Below are positions 1 through 6,240 of a stretch of 11,484 nt of DNA, in pieces. Numbering within the stretch: the stretch's first letter is position 1; every line of letters starts with the position of its first letter. The notes under the pieces were generated by a model. The model was not told the DNA's origin, did no database searches, and saw nothing but the letters and a program-made list of their open reading frames with translations. The DNA is from UBA3103 sp002365855. GTDB taxonomy: Bacteria > Bacillota > Desulfotomaculia > Desulfotomaculales > Pelotomaculaceae. Where the stretch lies: assembly GCA_030627625.1 (NCBI GenBank), contig DAOURR010000067.1, forward strand, positions 1 through 11,484, read 5' to 3'. The position numbers were made by a program, and so were the translations under genes.

Positions 1-1
1 C

Positions 2-598
2 AAAAAGGTCTGGGGCAGCTACAAAGCCGACAAAACCTACCGCCGCGAAGTCTACCAGTGCAACGAGAAGTACAAGCATAAAGGTAAAGATGGCCACCGC
101 TGCGGAACGCCCGTCGTGACCGAGGAAGATGTCAAAGCCCGCTTCCTCACGGCGTTCAACACAATGATGTCGAACCGCGACGTGCTGATAGAGGACTGCC
201 GACTGGCACAAGCTACGCTTTGCGACACCTCGGAGATTGATGCCGAACTCGCCGAACTGCGCCGTGAGATTGAGGTGGTCGCGGAACTTTCCAGAAAGGC
301 AATCTACGAAAACGCCCGAACCGCCCAAAGCCAGAGCGACTGGGGCAAGCGCAACAACGGCTACCTAGAACGACACAGCCAAGCGACAGAGCGCGTCGAG
401 GAACTGGAGTTGGCGAAACGGGAACGCCTCGCCAAGTCCAAAACGCTGGACATCTTCATACGTGACATCGAAAGCCGACCGCTCGCCATCACCGAGTGGG
501 ACGAAGCCTTGTGGTTTGCGATCATCGACCGAGTGACGGTCGCCACGGACGGCGCAATGACCTTCATTTTCCGCAACGGCACGGAAATCACGGCATAA
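2..598 (+). CDS. Large serine recombinase, C-terminal part (5' end outside window)
   Basis: The frame is open from base 2 to the TAA at 596-598 and gives 198 residues, so the gene begins before the window. The visible part starts inside the recombinase zinc beta-ribbon: YQCNEKYK with Cys at residue 20, then HRCGTP with Cys at residue 34, followed by VTEEDVKARFLTAFN, the usual link into the C-terminal domain. A long charged coiled-coil stretch follows (about residues 75-150). The protein closes with IIDRVTV and IFRNGTEI, the typical end of transposon and phage large serine recombinases. Such enzymes cut att sites through an N-terminal serine, which is not in view, and the zinc ribbon and coiled coil bind att DNA and control direction. 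A terminator follows at once, so this is the last gene of its unit. The GTG at 116 is only an internal valine and not a start. The family call is firm; the element type cannot be told. Confidence 0.85.
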   Translation, partial: KKVWGSYKADKTYRREVYQCNEKYKHKGKDGHRCGTPVVTEEDVKARFLTAFNTMMSNRDVLIEDCRLAQATLCDTSEIDAELAELRREIEVVAELSRKAIYENARTAQSQSDWGKRNNGYLERHSQATERVEELELAKRERLAKSKTLDIFIRDIESRPLAITEWDEALWFAIIDRVTVATDGAMTFIFRNGTEITA

Positions 599-615
599 CG
601 AATTTGAAATCCCAC

Positions 616-646
616 GGCTCGCCTTCGGGCGGGCTGTTTTTGTTTC
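616..646 (+). terminator. Intrinsic terminator of the recombinase gene
   Basis: An 8-bp stem, 616-623 against 628-635, includes two G-U pairs and has a TTCG tetraloop at 624-627. A T5 run follows from 637. It lies 18 bases after the recombinase stop codon and fits a rho-independent terminator reading rightwards. Confidence 0.8.
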
Positions 647-658
647 GGCTATCTTTTC

Positions 659-711
659 ATCGTTAAAAGATAGGGTGCAAATTTTAACGATTTACTTTCT
701 TTTAACGATTT
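659..711. repeat. Cluster of three 12-bp repeats, two direct and one inverted; candidate att/recombinase-binding region
   Basis: TTTTAACGATTT occurs at 682-693 and again exactly at 700-711. The related ATCGTTAAAAGA at 659-670 is the exact reverse complement of 698-709. A smaller hairpin, ATCTTTT (651-657) against AAAAGAT (665-671), overlaps the first copy. The cluster starts just after the recombinase terminator, where large serine recombinase elements usually carry an attachment site. That role is inferred from position and symmetry only. Confidence 0.4.
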
Positions 712-899
712 GCCTTTTCCACAGTACGAAAACCGCAACGGTTCAAGTCCTGCAACTTGCGAAAACACCCCCTTGATACAACCAACTTTTAATACAATGA
801 AAAAAGCCTAAACCTAAAAACCCCAGTATTACTGGACTTTTGGGCAAAACAAAACCACCCACTAATAAAATTCCTTTTATCAATAGATGGTAGATTTTT
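712..899. other. Gene-free spacer between recombinase repeats and tRNA-Arg
   Basis: No credible ORF or RNA gene is seen here. It holds a small inverted repeat, CGCAA (734-738) with TTGCG (757-761), around a TTCAAGT motif, and the short palindrome listed separately at 823-835. If the recombinase marks an element edge, the junction with the host chromosome should fall here or in the repeat cluster to the left. Confidence 0.4.
813..837 (-). terminator. Possible weak terminator downstream of tRNA-Arg
   Basis: CCAGTA/TACTGG (823-828, 830-835) is a near-perfect palindrome. Read on the minus strand it forms a 5-bp stem with a 3-base loop, followed by GG and a T5 run. It lies about 65 bases downstream of the tRNA 3' end in the direction of transcription. 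The stem is short, so the call is tentative. Confidence 0.35.
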
Positions 900-974
900 T
901 GGTGCGCCTGGCAGGAATCGAACCTGCGCTTCCGGCTCCGGAGGCCGGCGCTCTATCCCCTGAGCTACAGGCGC
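900..974 (-). tRNA. tRNA-Arg (anticodon CCG)
   Basis: The minus strand folds as a full cloverleaf of 75 nt including an encoded CCA. The 7-bp acceptor is GCGCCTG/CAGGCGC, the D stem GCTC/GAGC, and the anticodon stem CCGGC/GCCGG with loop CTCCGGA. The variable loop has 4 nt, and the T arm is GCAGG-TTCGATT-CCTGC with discriminator A. The loop places CCG at positions 34-36, which reads the arginine codon CGG. A consensus promoter lies just upstream. Confidence 0.96.
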
Positions 975-1007
975 ATCTTACTTTGCACCCATAAAAGGTA
1001 CTACTCT

Positions 1008-1035
1008 ATTATATCCAAATCCGGTTTTATTGCAA
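1008..1035 (-). promoter_or_regulatory. Sigma-A promoter of tRNA-Arg
   Basis: On the minus strand, TTGCAA (1035-1030) and a perfect TATAAT (1013-1008) are 16 bases apart. Transcription would start near 1001, about 27 bases before the mature 5' end at 974. Confidence 0.75.
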
Positions 1036-1105
1036 GGGGTGGGTATACTATGTATCGCCCTATAGCGGACTCCCACCGCCAAGCTGTCGCCCATGCCGGG
1101 CACAC

Positions 1106-1141
1106 AAAAAAAAGAGCGTCTGGGTAACTCGGCCCTCTTTT
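1106..1141 (-). terminator. Terminator of the GGDEF locus
   Basis: AAAAGAG (1110-1116) pairs with CTCTTTT (1135-1141). On the minus strand the stem runs into a T8 tract (1113-1106). It sits about 65 bases after the GGDEF stop codon. Because the stem is flanked by A and T runs on both sides, it could also work on the other strand. Confidence 0.65.
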
Positions 1142-1204
1142 CTTGTATATATCCATGCTGTTAAACTCTTTTTAATAACATTTTCCGATTTCTTCCCTGG
1201 TGTT

Positions 1205-1918
1205 TCACACGTCATTAAGATTATCGTGGACATCAGCATAAACCACGCAGTTCCGACCATTTGACTTAGCCTTGTATAGCGCCCTGTCCGTTTGTTCCAA
1301 CAAGTCCTCCATAAATATTACCGGATTTTCAATTTGCTGATCATCCGGTCTTACACTGACAAGTCCAACGCTTACGGTTATGTTTAATTCTCTTCCAGAT
1401 ATTTTAATTGAATGGTTTTGGACAGCACCCCTTATCCTTTCTGCAAAAAAAATGGCTCCCTTTTTGTCTGTTTGAGGCAAATAAATTATGAACTCTTCTC
1501 CTCCAAACCTGGCCAATATATCCGATTGGCGGAGGTTCCTCTTCAATACGTTCACAACAATACGCAAAACATCGTCTCCAACAAGTTGCCCATATTTATC
1601 GTTGATAAGCTTAAAATTATCTAAATCTAAAAGCATAATAGAAAACAATCTTTTATACCGCTGCGCAGTAGCAATTTCATGATTTAGCTGCTGCAAAAGG
1701 TACCTCTTATTGTAGCAGTCGGTCAACTCATCTTTTATTGCAATCTGTTCCAGCCTCTTGTTGGCATCAGAAAGTTCTTCCTCGACCTTCAACAATTCTT
1801 TGTTTTGCTGCTGAAGGACAACATTTTTTTCATTAATTTCGTCAAGAAGCATACGAAAATCAGTAACGTCACTCAATGTAACAATTCGTCCTATAAAATT
1901 ATTTTTATCATTGTACAC
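1205..1918 (-). CDS. GGDEF diguanylate cyclase, C-terminal half of a frame-split gene
   Basis: This frame encodes the end of a PAS domain (GRIVTLSDVTDF), a coiled-coil linker rich in E, N and Q (about residues 25-60), and a complete GGDEF domain. Residues here count from the GTG at 1918. The domain opens with DELTDCYNKRYL; the active-site loop is intact as GGEEF (139-143), with the allosteric I-site RQSD (130-133) exactly five residues before it. An active, product-inhibited cyclase making c-di-GMP from two GTP is therefore expected. The GTG has no ribosome binding site and lies mid-PAS, so it is unlikely to be a true start. The frame is open upstream to an A7 run at 2033-2039, where it joins the 7TM-PAS frame in register (-1). 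The joined protein would have 562 residues, with GGEEF at 464-468. Whether it is made by frameshifting, or the gene is broken, cannot be told here. Confidence 0.85.
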   Translation of the reverse strand: MYNDKNNFIGRIVTLSDVTDFRMLLDEINEKNVVLQQQNKELLKVEEELSDANKRLEQIAIKDELTDCYNKRYLLQQLNHEIATAQRYKRLFSIMLLDLDNFKLINDKYGQLVGDDVLRIVVNVLKRNLRQSDILARFGGEEFIIYLPQTDKKGAIFFAERIRGAVQNHSIKISGRELNITVSVGLVSVRPDDQQIENPVIFMEDLLEQTDRALYKAKSNGRNCVVYADVHDNLNDV

Positions 1919-2892
1919 TGGTGAAACGGAAATCGAAACGTGCGAGGTTTGCCCTTCTTGATAATTGACTTCAGTTTGCAGACACTTGGATTTGTTGGTA
2001 TTGTAGTCATTTGCAAATGTACTGTCAAAATCTTTTTTTCAGATAACGATAAAATCTTATTAATATCAAAAATCTGTCCAGGCAGCATTTTTAAGAGTGT
2101 AGCCGCACTGCTGTTAATATCAAGAACCAGATCTTCTTTATCTATTACCATCACCCCTGTAGCCATACTGTCAAAAACTTCACGCCTGGCGATATTAATA
2201 ATTTTAAATAAATCATACCTTAGTATGGCTATCACAAAACAAACAGCAGAAAAAATAATGCCTAACGAAGTTAAACCGGGTACAATACCGAAAGTTGGAT
2301 AAAGAATCACATTAAACAGTATGTCAAGAAGAGAGAATATAAGCAACAGTATAATCCCCCCTATACAAAGGGAAAGCTGCTTTCTAACGTTGTTATCAGC
2401 TGTGAATACCCTGGTATACAACATCATCGTAGTGGCAAATATTAAGTAAAAAATGCAAGAGGTCACAAAAATCCAAAATAATGGTCCGTAAGTACGAATT
2501 GCCCATCCGTTGTCCGGCTGAGTAAATAAAAAATGCCACGGATTTGTTGTAACCAGTATAAAGGACAAAATAGCCGGTACGGCCAACAGGCAAAGTCTTG
2601 TTTTATTGAAACTATTAAATTTATTTGTTAGCAGCAAAGCAAATATTATCCAACCATAACCCATGAAACTAAGGCCAAAAAAAGCAATATTGAGAGAAAT
2701 CCATTGATATTTTATGTCTGGGATAATATTTATAAAAAAATGGCATATTGGCCAAAGCATCATTAAAGAATGAAAAGCTAAATATACTTTATGAAGGATT
2801 GTAACGTTGCTTACTGTAAGGATATATATGAACATTAATAATAAAAACAGGAAAAGGCAAAAATCAATCCACTCAAGTTGCATTTTTTCCAC
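1891..2892 (-). CDS. 7TM sensor + PAS, N-terminal half of a frame-split diguanylate cyclase
   Basis: Residues 10-225 hold seven hydrophobic segments (about 10-28, 33-55, 64-88, 100-114, 135-160, 172-195, 203-224). This is the layout of the 7TM sensor found at the N-terminus of many Firmicute histidine kinases and GGDEF proteins, including TNPWHFLF and a closing RYDLF. A PAS domain starts at about 232 (SMATGVMVIDKEDLVLDIN). PAS homology stops abruptly after SLSEKK (about 287); the last 46 residues are unlike PAS and end at 1891. Shifting -1 at the A7 run restores the PAS and leads into the GGDEF domain. The likely start is GTG at 2892, with AAAGG five bases upstream; ATG at 2883 is an alternative. 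Read in frame 0, the product would be a membrane sensor without output domain. The locus is visibly more AT-rich than its neighbours. Confidence 0.82.
   Translation of the reverse strand: MEKMQLEWIDFCLFLFLLLMFIYILTVSNVTILHKVYLAFHSLMMLWPICHFFINIIPDIKYQWISLNIAFFGLSFMGYGWIIFALLLTNKFNSFNKTRLCLLAVPAILSFILVTTNPWHFLFTQPDNGWAIRTYGPLFWIFVTSCIFYLIFATTMMLYTRVFTADNNVRKQLSLCIGGIILLLIFSLLDILFNVILYPTFGIVPGLTSLGIIFSAVCFVIAILRYDLFKIINIARREVFDSMATGVMVIDKEDLVLDINSSAATLLKMLPGQIFDINKILSLSEKKILTVHLQMTTIPTNPSVCKLKSIIKKGKPRTFRFPFHQCTMIKIIL
2032..2039 (-). other. A7 run / A AAA AAG slippery heptamer at the frame change
   Basis: On the minus strand the zero frame reads GAA AAA AAG ATT, so the heptamer A AAA AAG is in the exact register used by dnaX and IS3-type -1 frameshifting. 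A -1 slip continues as GAT TTT GAC and restores PAS and GGDEF. No Shine-Dalgarno-like motif is seen 10-15 bases upstream. Downstream there is only a weak palindrome, CATTTGCAAATG. A homopolymer indel is an equally good or better explanation. Confidence 0.6.
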
Positions 2893-3059
2893 ACTACCTT
2901 TTTAATTTGTATCGGTATAGCCCGTAAAATATTGAGCACTTCCTGATGATTCTTCTTTTGCTTACCAAATCCTACGATTCTAATCCATAAATTATTGACA
3001 TTTATCGACAAATATCGCACTTATATATTTCAACCTCTATTATTTAAATGATTGTGTTA

Positions 3060-3100
3060 TGACCTATTTTGACAACACCGTAAGGTTTATTAATAGGTCA
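3060..3100. repeat. 9-bp inverted repeat upstream of the 7TM-GGDEF gene
   Basis: TGACCTATT (3060-3068) and AATAGGTCA (3092-3100) are perfect inverted arms 23 bases apart, 168 bases or more upstream of the GTG start. They could be a regulator site or an RNA hairpin in the leader. The gene-free stretch 2893-3275 also holds the lactate dehydrogenase terminator and a palindrome, AACCATAATGGTT, at 3186-3198. No convincing promoter was found by eye. Confidence 0.45.
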
Positions 3101-3146
3101 CAGTCAGACCCAGCCCGCAGCCCGTCCTGTTTTACTTTTATATAAT

Positions 3147-3173
3147 AAAAAAAGCCCCGCCTTAAAGCAGAGC
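3147..3173 (-). terminator. Terminator of the lactate dehydrogenase gene
   Basis: On the minus strand GCTCTGC (3173-3167) pairs over 7 bp, with two G-U pairs, to GCGGGGC (3160-3154). The loop has six bases and a T7 run follows (3153-3147). It lies about 100 bases after the stop codon of the upstream gene. Confidence 0.8.
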
Positions 3174-3275
3174 CTATAAATTTACAACCATAATGGTTAG
3201 GTATCCGCATGTATCAGCGAGCAGTTCATTGTTCATTACTTAAGTTTATTATACTTGCCGTCTAGCTATTATGAG

Positions 3276-4220
3276 CTAAAGATTTAACTGCTTGATAGCC
3301 GCTTTTAATACTCTAGAAGATTTTACCAAAGCCGCCTCCTCTTCTCCAGACAAGGGCAATTCCAGCGGCTGGCTGCAGCCTCTTGAGTTGATCACGGACG
3401 GAAGGCTAAGACAGCAGCCTTCGATACCGTAGGCCCCACTGATCAGACTTGACACACTGAGTATGGTATTTTCATCCCGGGTGATGCTCTCGCAGATTCT
3501 CTTTATCGCCAGGCTGATAGCGTAATAGGTTGCCCCTTTTCTTGATATGATTTCGTATGCCGCTGTTCTCACGCCTTTGTCTACTTCCCTGCGGTTGACT
3601 GGCGGAATGCCGGTAACCTCACAATACCTGTCTATTTCTATGCCGGCAATGTTGGCAAGGCTCCACAACAGCACCTCACTGTCGCCGTGCTCTCCCACGA
3701 CGTAGGCATGAACGTTCCGTGGGACAACCCCGCAGTGAGCGCTCAGGCTGTGGCGAAAGCGGTAGCTATCCAGCATCGTTCCGGATCCAAAGACTTTCTC
3801 CGGAGGCAGACCGGATAATTTCAGGGCAGCATAAGTCAACACGTCAACCGGGTTGGTTACAACCAGGAAAAGGGGTTCGCCGCCACCCTTTAAAATCATG
3901 GGAAGACTCTCCTGCAAAATGGAGTAATTCTTCTGCACAAGGTCAAGCCTTGTTTCCCCCGGTTTTTGATTTGCACCGGCGGTAAATATGATAATGGACG
4001 CATCCCGGCAGTCTTCATATGATCCAGCGTAAATCCTGATAGGTTTGATGAATGCCGCTGCGTGGGCGAGGTCCATGGCTTCACCCTCGGCCTTGGCTTT
4101 ATTAACGTCAACCAGGACCAGTTCTGTAGCTAAACCGCTGACAGTCAGAGCGTAAGCCGTAGAGGCGCCCACCACCCCCACTCCCACTACAGCGATTTTC
4201 CGGTCGGAACCACTTTTCAT
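3276..4220 (-). CDS. ldh: L-lactate dehydrogenase, FBP-type
   Basis: This cytosolic NAD-dependent enzyme converts pyruvate and NADH to L-lactate and NAD at the end of glycolysis. With the ATG at 4220 it has 314 residues, normal for bacterial LDH. Visible residues are the Rossmann motif GVGVVG (13-18), Asp38 for the NAD ribose, the substrate loop NQKPGETR with Gln85 and Arg91, Asn123, Asp151 and Arg154 (GTMLDSYR), catalytic His178 in GEHGDSEV, and Thr231. Gln85, at the position where malate dehydrogenases carry Arg, favours lactate. Arg156 and His171 match the two residues that bind fructose-1,6-bisphosphate in Bacillus LDH, so allosteric activation is likely. The frame extends to a TTG at 4241, but no clear ribosome binding site marks either start; the ATG gives the family's usual N-terminus. 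Terminators lie on both sides, so it should be transcribed alone. Confidence 0.93.
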   Translation of the reverse strand: MKSGSDRKIAVVGVGVVGASTAYALTVSGLATELVLVDVNKAKAEGEAMDLAHAAAFIKPIRIYAGSYEDCRDASIIIFTAGANQKPGETRLDLVQKNYSILQESLPMILKGGGEPLFLVVTNPVDVLTYAALKLSGLPPEKVFGSGTMLDSYRFRHSLSAHCGVVPRNVHAYVVGEHGDSEVLLWSLANIAGIEIDRYCEVTGIPPVNRREVDKGVRTAAYEIISRKGATYYAISLAIKRICESITRDENTILSVSSLISGAYGIEGCCLSLPSVINSRGCSQPLELPLSGEEEAALVKSSRVLKAAIKQLNL

Positions 4221-4278
4221 CTTGATCACATCCAATTTCAAGCATTCTTACGTCTGACCAGCTTATTGTTCCCTGAAT

Positions 4279-4306
4279 AAAAAAAGAAATCCCCCATGAG
4301 AGGATT
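4279..4306 (-). terminator. Terminator of the ABC exporter operon
   Basis: On the minus strand AATCCTC (4306-4300) pairs with GGGGATT (4294-4288) across a 5-base loop. A tract with T7 follows (4285-4279). It is 40 bases after the permease stop and ends only about 60 bases before the LDH start, which leaves little room for the LDH promoter. Confidence 0.78.
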
Positions 4307-4346
4307 CGCTCGTAAGGTCCTGACTTAAGTAAGCTTCCGGAGCAAG

Positions 4347-5180
4347 CTATATATCCCTTTTGGAAAATACCATTAGGGCCAGGGTCAGGAAGACCATGAT
4401 ATAAATCACGGTATAAACCAGCATCCAGACGCTGGGCTCGGATACACTCCCAAAAGGGCCCATCATCATGGAGGAGAAAGACGCATCCGGCGCCGACAGC
4501 AGGGTATAAACTATTTTCCTGTAAACAGAGTCAGCGGGCATGACCAGGCTTGATATTATACCGGTATTGACAAGGAACTGGCTGTTTGCAAAATGCCCGA
4601 TTTGCTCCAGCATACCACCCACCACACCCACTGCGTAGAGCATAAAGCAGCCGATTCCGTTAGCCAGGGTGGATAAGAAAGTGGTGCCAAACATAGTCAC
4701 CGCCAGTAGAATCACCGGCTGCAGGCAGAAAAGACCTATCGTCCCCGCACTGACAGACGTGTTAAGGCCGGTATTGTAGTGAACAATCAATAGCACAGAA
4801 ATAAAAAATAAAGACGCGAAGGACGAGAGCATCAGGCTATAGCCCAGAAATTTACCTAAAATTATTTCCGAGCGTCTAACCGGCCTCGGCACGACAGCGT
4901 GTATAATTCCGCTTTCAATTTCCCCGGAAATAGCCCCTACAGCTGCCATCACTGCTAAAAAAGCAACTATAAAGCTCCCAAAATATAGTCCTATGGAAAG
5001 AAACATTGGCGCGATCAGAGCTTGCATCGGCCCGGCGTAGTGGCTTCCGCCCATATCCTTATAGCCGTAGTGCACACCCGTGCCGTATAAAGCCAGAAAA
5101 GCAACAGCCAGGACGATTGTGACCAGCATAATCCGGCGGCGTATTACTTCCTTAATTGTTAGCAGGGCTATTGTTACCAC
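4347..5180 (-). CDS. ABC-2 type transporter permease
   Basis: This integral membrane subunit should form the channel of the exporter powered by the ATPase just upstream. From the GTG at 5180 it has 277 residues with six hydrophobic stretches. After an N-terminal anchor (about 19-38), the second and third segments are followed by SGEIESGIIHAVVPRPVRR and ILGKFLGYS, the cytoplasmic coupling stretch typical of ABC-2 permeases such as NatB and YhaP types. The last helix ends in a basic tail (FSKRDI). The frame can be extended to a TTG at 5213. I prefer the GTG because a purine-rich GGAAGGGGG stretch lies 8 bases upstream; it then overlaps the ATPase gene by 29 bases, suggesting translational coupling. 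The cargo is unknown: drug, peptide, sodium and spore-related exporters share this layout. Confidence 0.85.
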   Translation of the reverse strand: MVTIALLTIKEVIRRRIMLVTIVLAVAFLALYGTGVHYGYKDMGGSHYAGPMQALIAPMFLSIGLYFGSFIVAFLAVMAAVGAISGEIESGIIHAVVPRPVRRSEIILGKFLGYSLMLSSFASLFFISVLLIVHYNTGLNTSVSAGTIGLFCLQPVILLAVTMFGTTFLSTLANGIGCFMLYAVGVVGGMLEQIGHFANSQFLVNTGIISSLVMPADSVYRKIVYTLLSAPDASFSSMMMGPFGSVSEPSVWMLVYTVIYIMVFLTLALMVFSKRDI

Positions 5181-6087
5181 ATGGACTGCCCCCTTCCCGG
5201 ACAAGATCAACAAACAGGTCTTCCAGGGAATTTTGCTTTATTTCAAGGCTGTACAGTAAAGCGCCGTTTTTCACCACTGCTTCAGCGAGGGCGGGGATTT
5301 CCTCCCTGGCCCCAAGGGAAAGGCTGATGAACTGCCCTTCAACAGCCAGGTTTGTGCCCAATTTTGAAAGCTGTTCGAGTATTGGAGGTGTAACCCCCTC
5401 AACTTGCATTTTTACATCGAAAGCGTTCACCAGCAACTCTTTGACAGTCCCGCTTGCAATAATTCTTCCATTGTTTATGATCGCCACCTGGTCGCAGATC
5501 ATTTCTATTTCGCTCAGAAGGTGGCTGTTCAAAAAAACAGTTTTGCCCTTTTTGCTAAGCTCTATCATGATTTCACGTACCTCGCGCCGGCCCAAAGGAT
5601 CCATGGCCGAAGTAGGCTCGTCCAGTAGAATCAGTTCGGGGTCAGGCAGCAGGGCACAGGCCAGACCTACCCGTTGCTGCATGCCCTTGCTGTAAGAGCC
5701 CACTTTTTGTCTTTCCTTCCCCTCCAGCCCCACTTGTCCAAGAACCTCCGGTATGCGTCGCTTCTTTTCAGCTCCGCTAATCCCGTACAGTGAGGCGTGA
5801 AACTCAAGAAGTTCCTTTCCGGTAAGCCAGTCCTGGTAACGAAAATTTTCAGGCAAAAAACCTATTTTTTGTCTCGCCCCCAGGTCACCCAGAGGTCGTC
5901 CCAGGATCCGCGCAGTTCCCGCAGTTGGGAAAAGAAGCCCTACCAACATTTTCACCAGGGTGCTTTTTCCCGCGCCGTTGGGGCCAAGAAAACCGAAAAT
6001 TTGTCCTGCGCCCACCTCCAGGCAGATTTCCTGGCAACCTGCTTTTTTACCATACATTTTAGTTAAGTTGATGGTTTCAATTATCAA
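5152..6087 (-). CDS. ABC transporter ATP-binding protein
   Basis: This cytoplasmic ATPase is the partner of the permease. Its 311 residues contain Walker A GPNGAGKST (35-43), a FLPEN motif where the Q-loop falls (77-81, Glu in place of Gln, common in this subfamily), signature YSKGMQQR (132-139), Walker B LILLDEP (152-158), and the H-loop His189 in NSHLLSE. After about residue 215 comes a C-terminal extension of about 95 residues, as in the CcmA/NatA/BcrA-type exporters. The start is TTG at 6087, supported by an AAAGGTG ribosome binding site 11 bases upstream and by the lack of any earlier in-frame start. It is the first gene of the operon; the promoter is at 6140-6168. Confidence 0.93.
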   Translation of the reverse strand: MIIETINLTKMYGKKAGCQEICLEVGAGQIFGFLGPNGAGKSTLVKMLVGLLFPTAGTARILGRPLGDLGARQKIGFLPENFRYQDWLTGKELLEFHASLYGISGAEKKRRIPEVLGQVGLEGKERQKVGSYSKGMQQRVGLACALLPDPELILLDEPTSAMDPLGRREVREIMIELSKKGKTVFLNSHLLSEIEMICDQVAIINNGRIIASGTVKELLVNAFDVKMQVEGVTPPILEQLSKLGTNLAVEGQFISLSLGAREEIPALAEAVVKNGALLYSLEIKQNSLEDLFVDLVREGGSPCGNNSPANN

Positions 6088-6139
6088 TTATTAATCCACA
6101 CCTTTGCAATAAAAACAGTGGCCAACCCTTTATTTCAAT

Positions 6140-6168
6140 ATTATAACACCAACAAGGAGAACCACTAA
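6140..6168 (-). promoter_or_regulatory. Probable promoter of the ABC operon
   Basis: On the minus strand a perfect TATAAT (6145-6140) has TTAGTG 17 bases upstream (6168-6163). Transcription would start near 6133, about 45 bases before the TTG start. The -35 is a weak match, so it may need an activator. Confidence 0.5.
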
Positions 6169-6183
6169 TCATTCCCCCTGAAG

Positions 6184-6225
6184 AAATATATTTGCCCCCT
6201 GTACCACCAGGGGGCAAATATATTT
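6184..6225. repeat. 18-bp perfect inverted repeat between anti-sigma and ABC operon
   Basis: AAATATATTTGCCCCCTG (6184-6201) and its exact reverse complement (6208-6225) flank the loop TACCAC. It starts 15 bases after the anti-sigma stop codon on the minus strand and probably ends that transcript, perhaps in both directions. It is unusual for a terminator: the stem is very long, and the AT part lies inside the stem so that no free U tract follows. A further CCCCCTG copy at 6174-6180 sits just outside. Confidence 0.65.
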
Positions 6226-6240
6226 GAAAATATTAATAAT

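Noticed and set aside
682..711. CRISPR-like repeat array
   Set aside because: Only two direct 12-bp copies with a 6-base gap; no spacers and no cas genes.
734..761. A tRNA 3'-half-like remnant (GGTTCAAGTCC with TTCAAGT) as an att duplication
   Set aside because: The T-stem does not pair, no acceptor arm is present, and it does not match the nearby tRNA-Arg.
1891..2032. The last 46 residues of the zero-frame 7TM-PAS product as a genuine protein tail
   Set aside because: They show no PAS-like pattern, while the -1 frame over the same bases completes the PAS domain; they look like out-of-frame reading.
2835..3020. Small minus-strand ORF of 61 codons upstream of and overlapping the 7TM gene
   Set aside because: No ribosome binding site, no recognisable domain, and it overlaps the well supported gene in another frame.
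5156..5695. 179-codon plus-strand ORF
   Set aside because: It is antisense to the ABC ATPase gene, whose motifs are all intact; its composition is that of a reverse-frame shadow.
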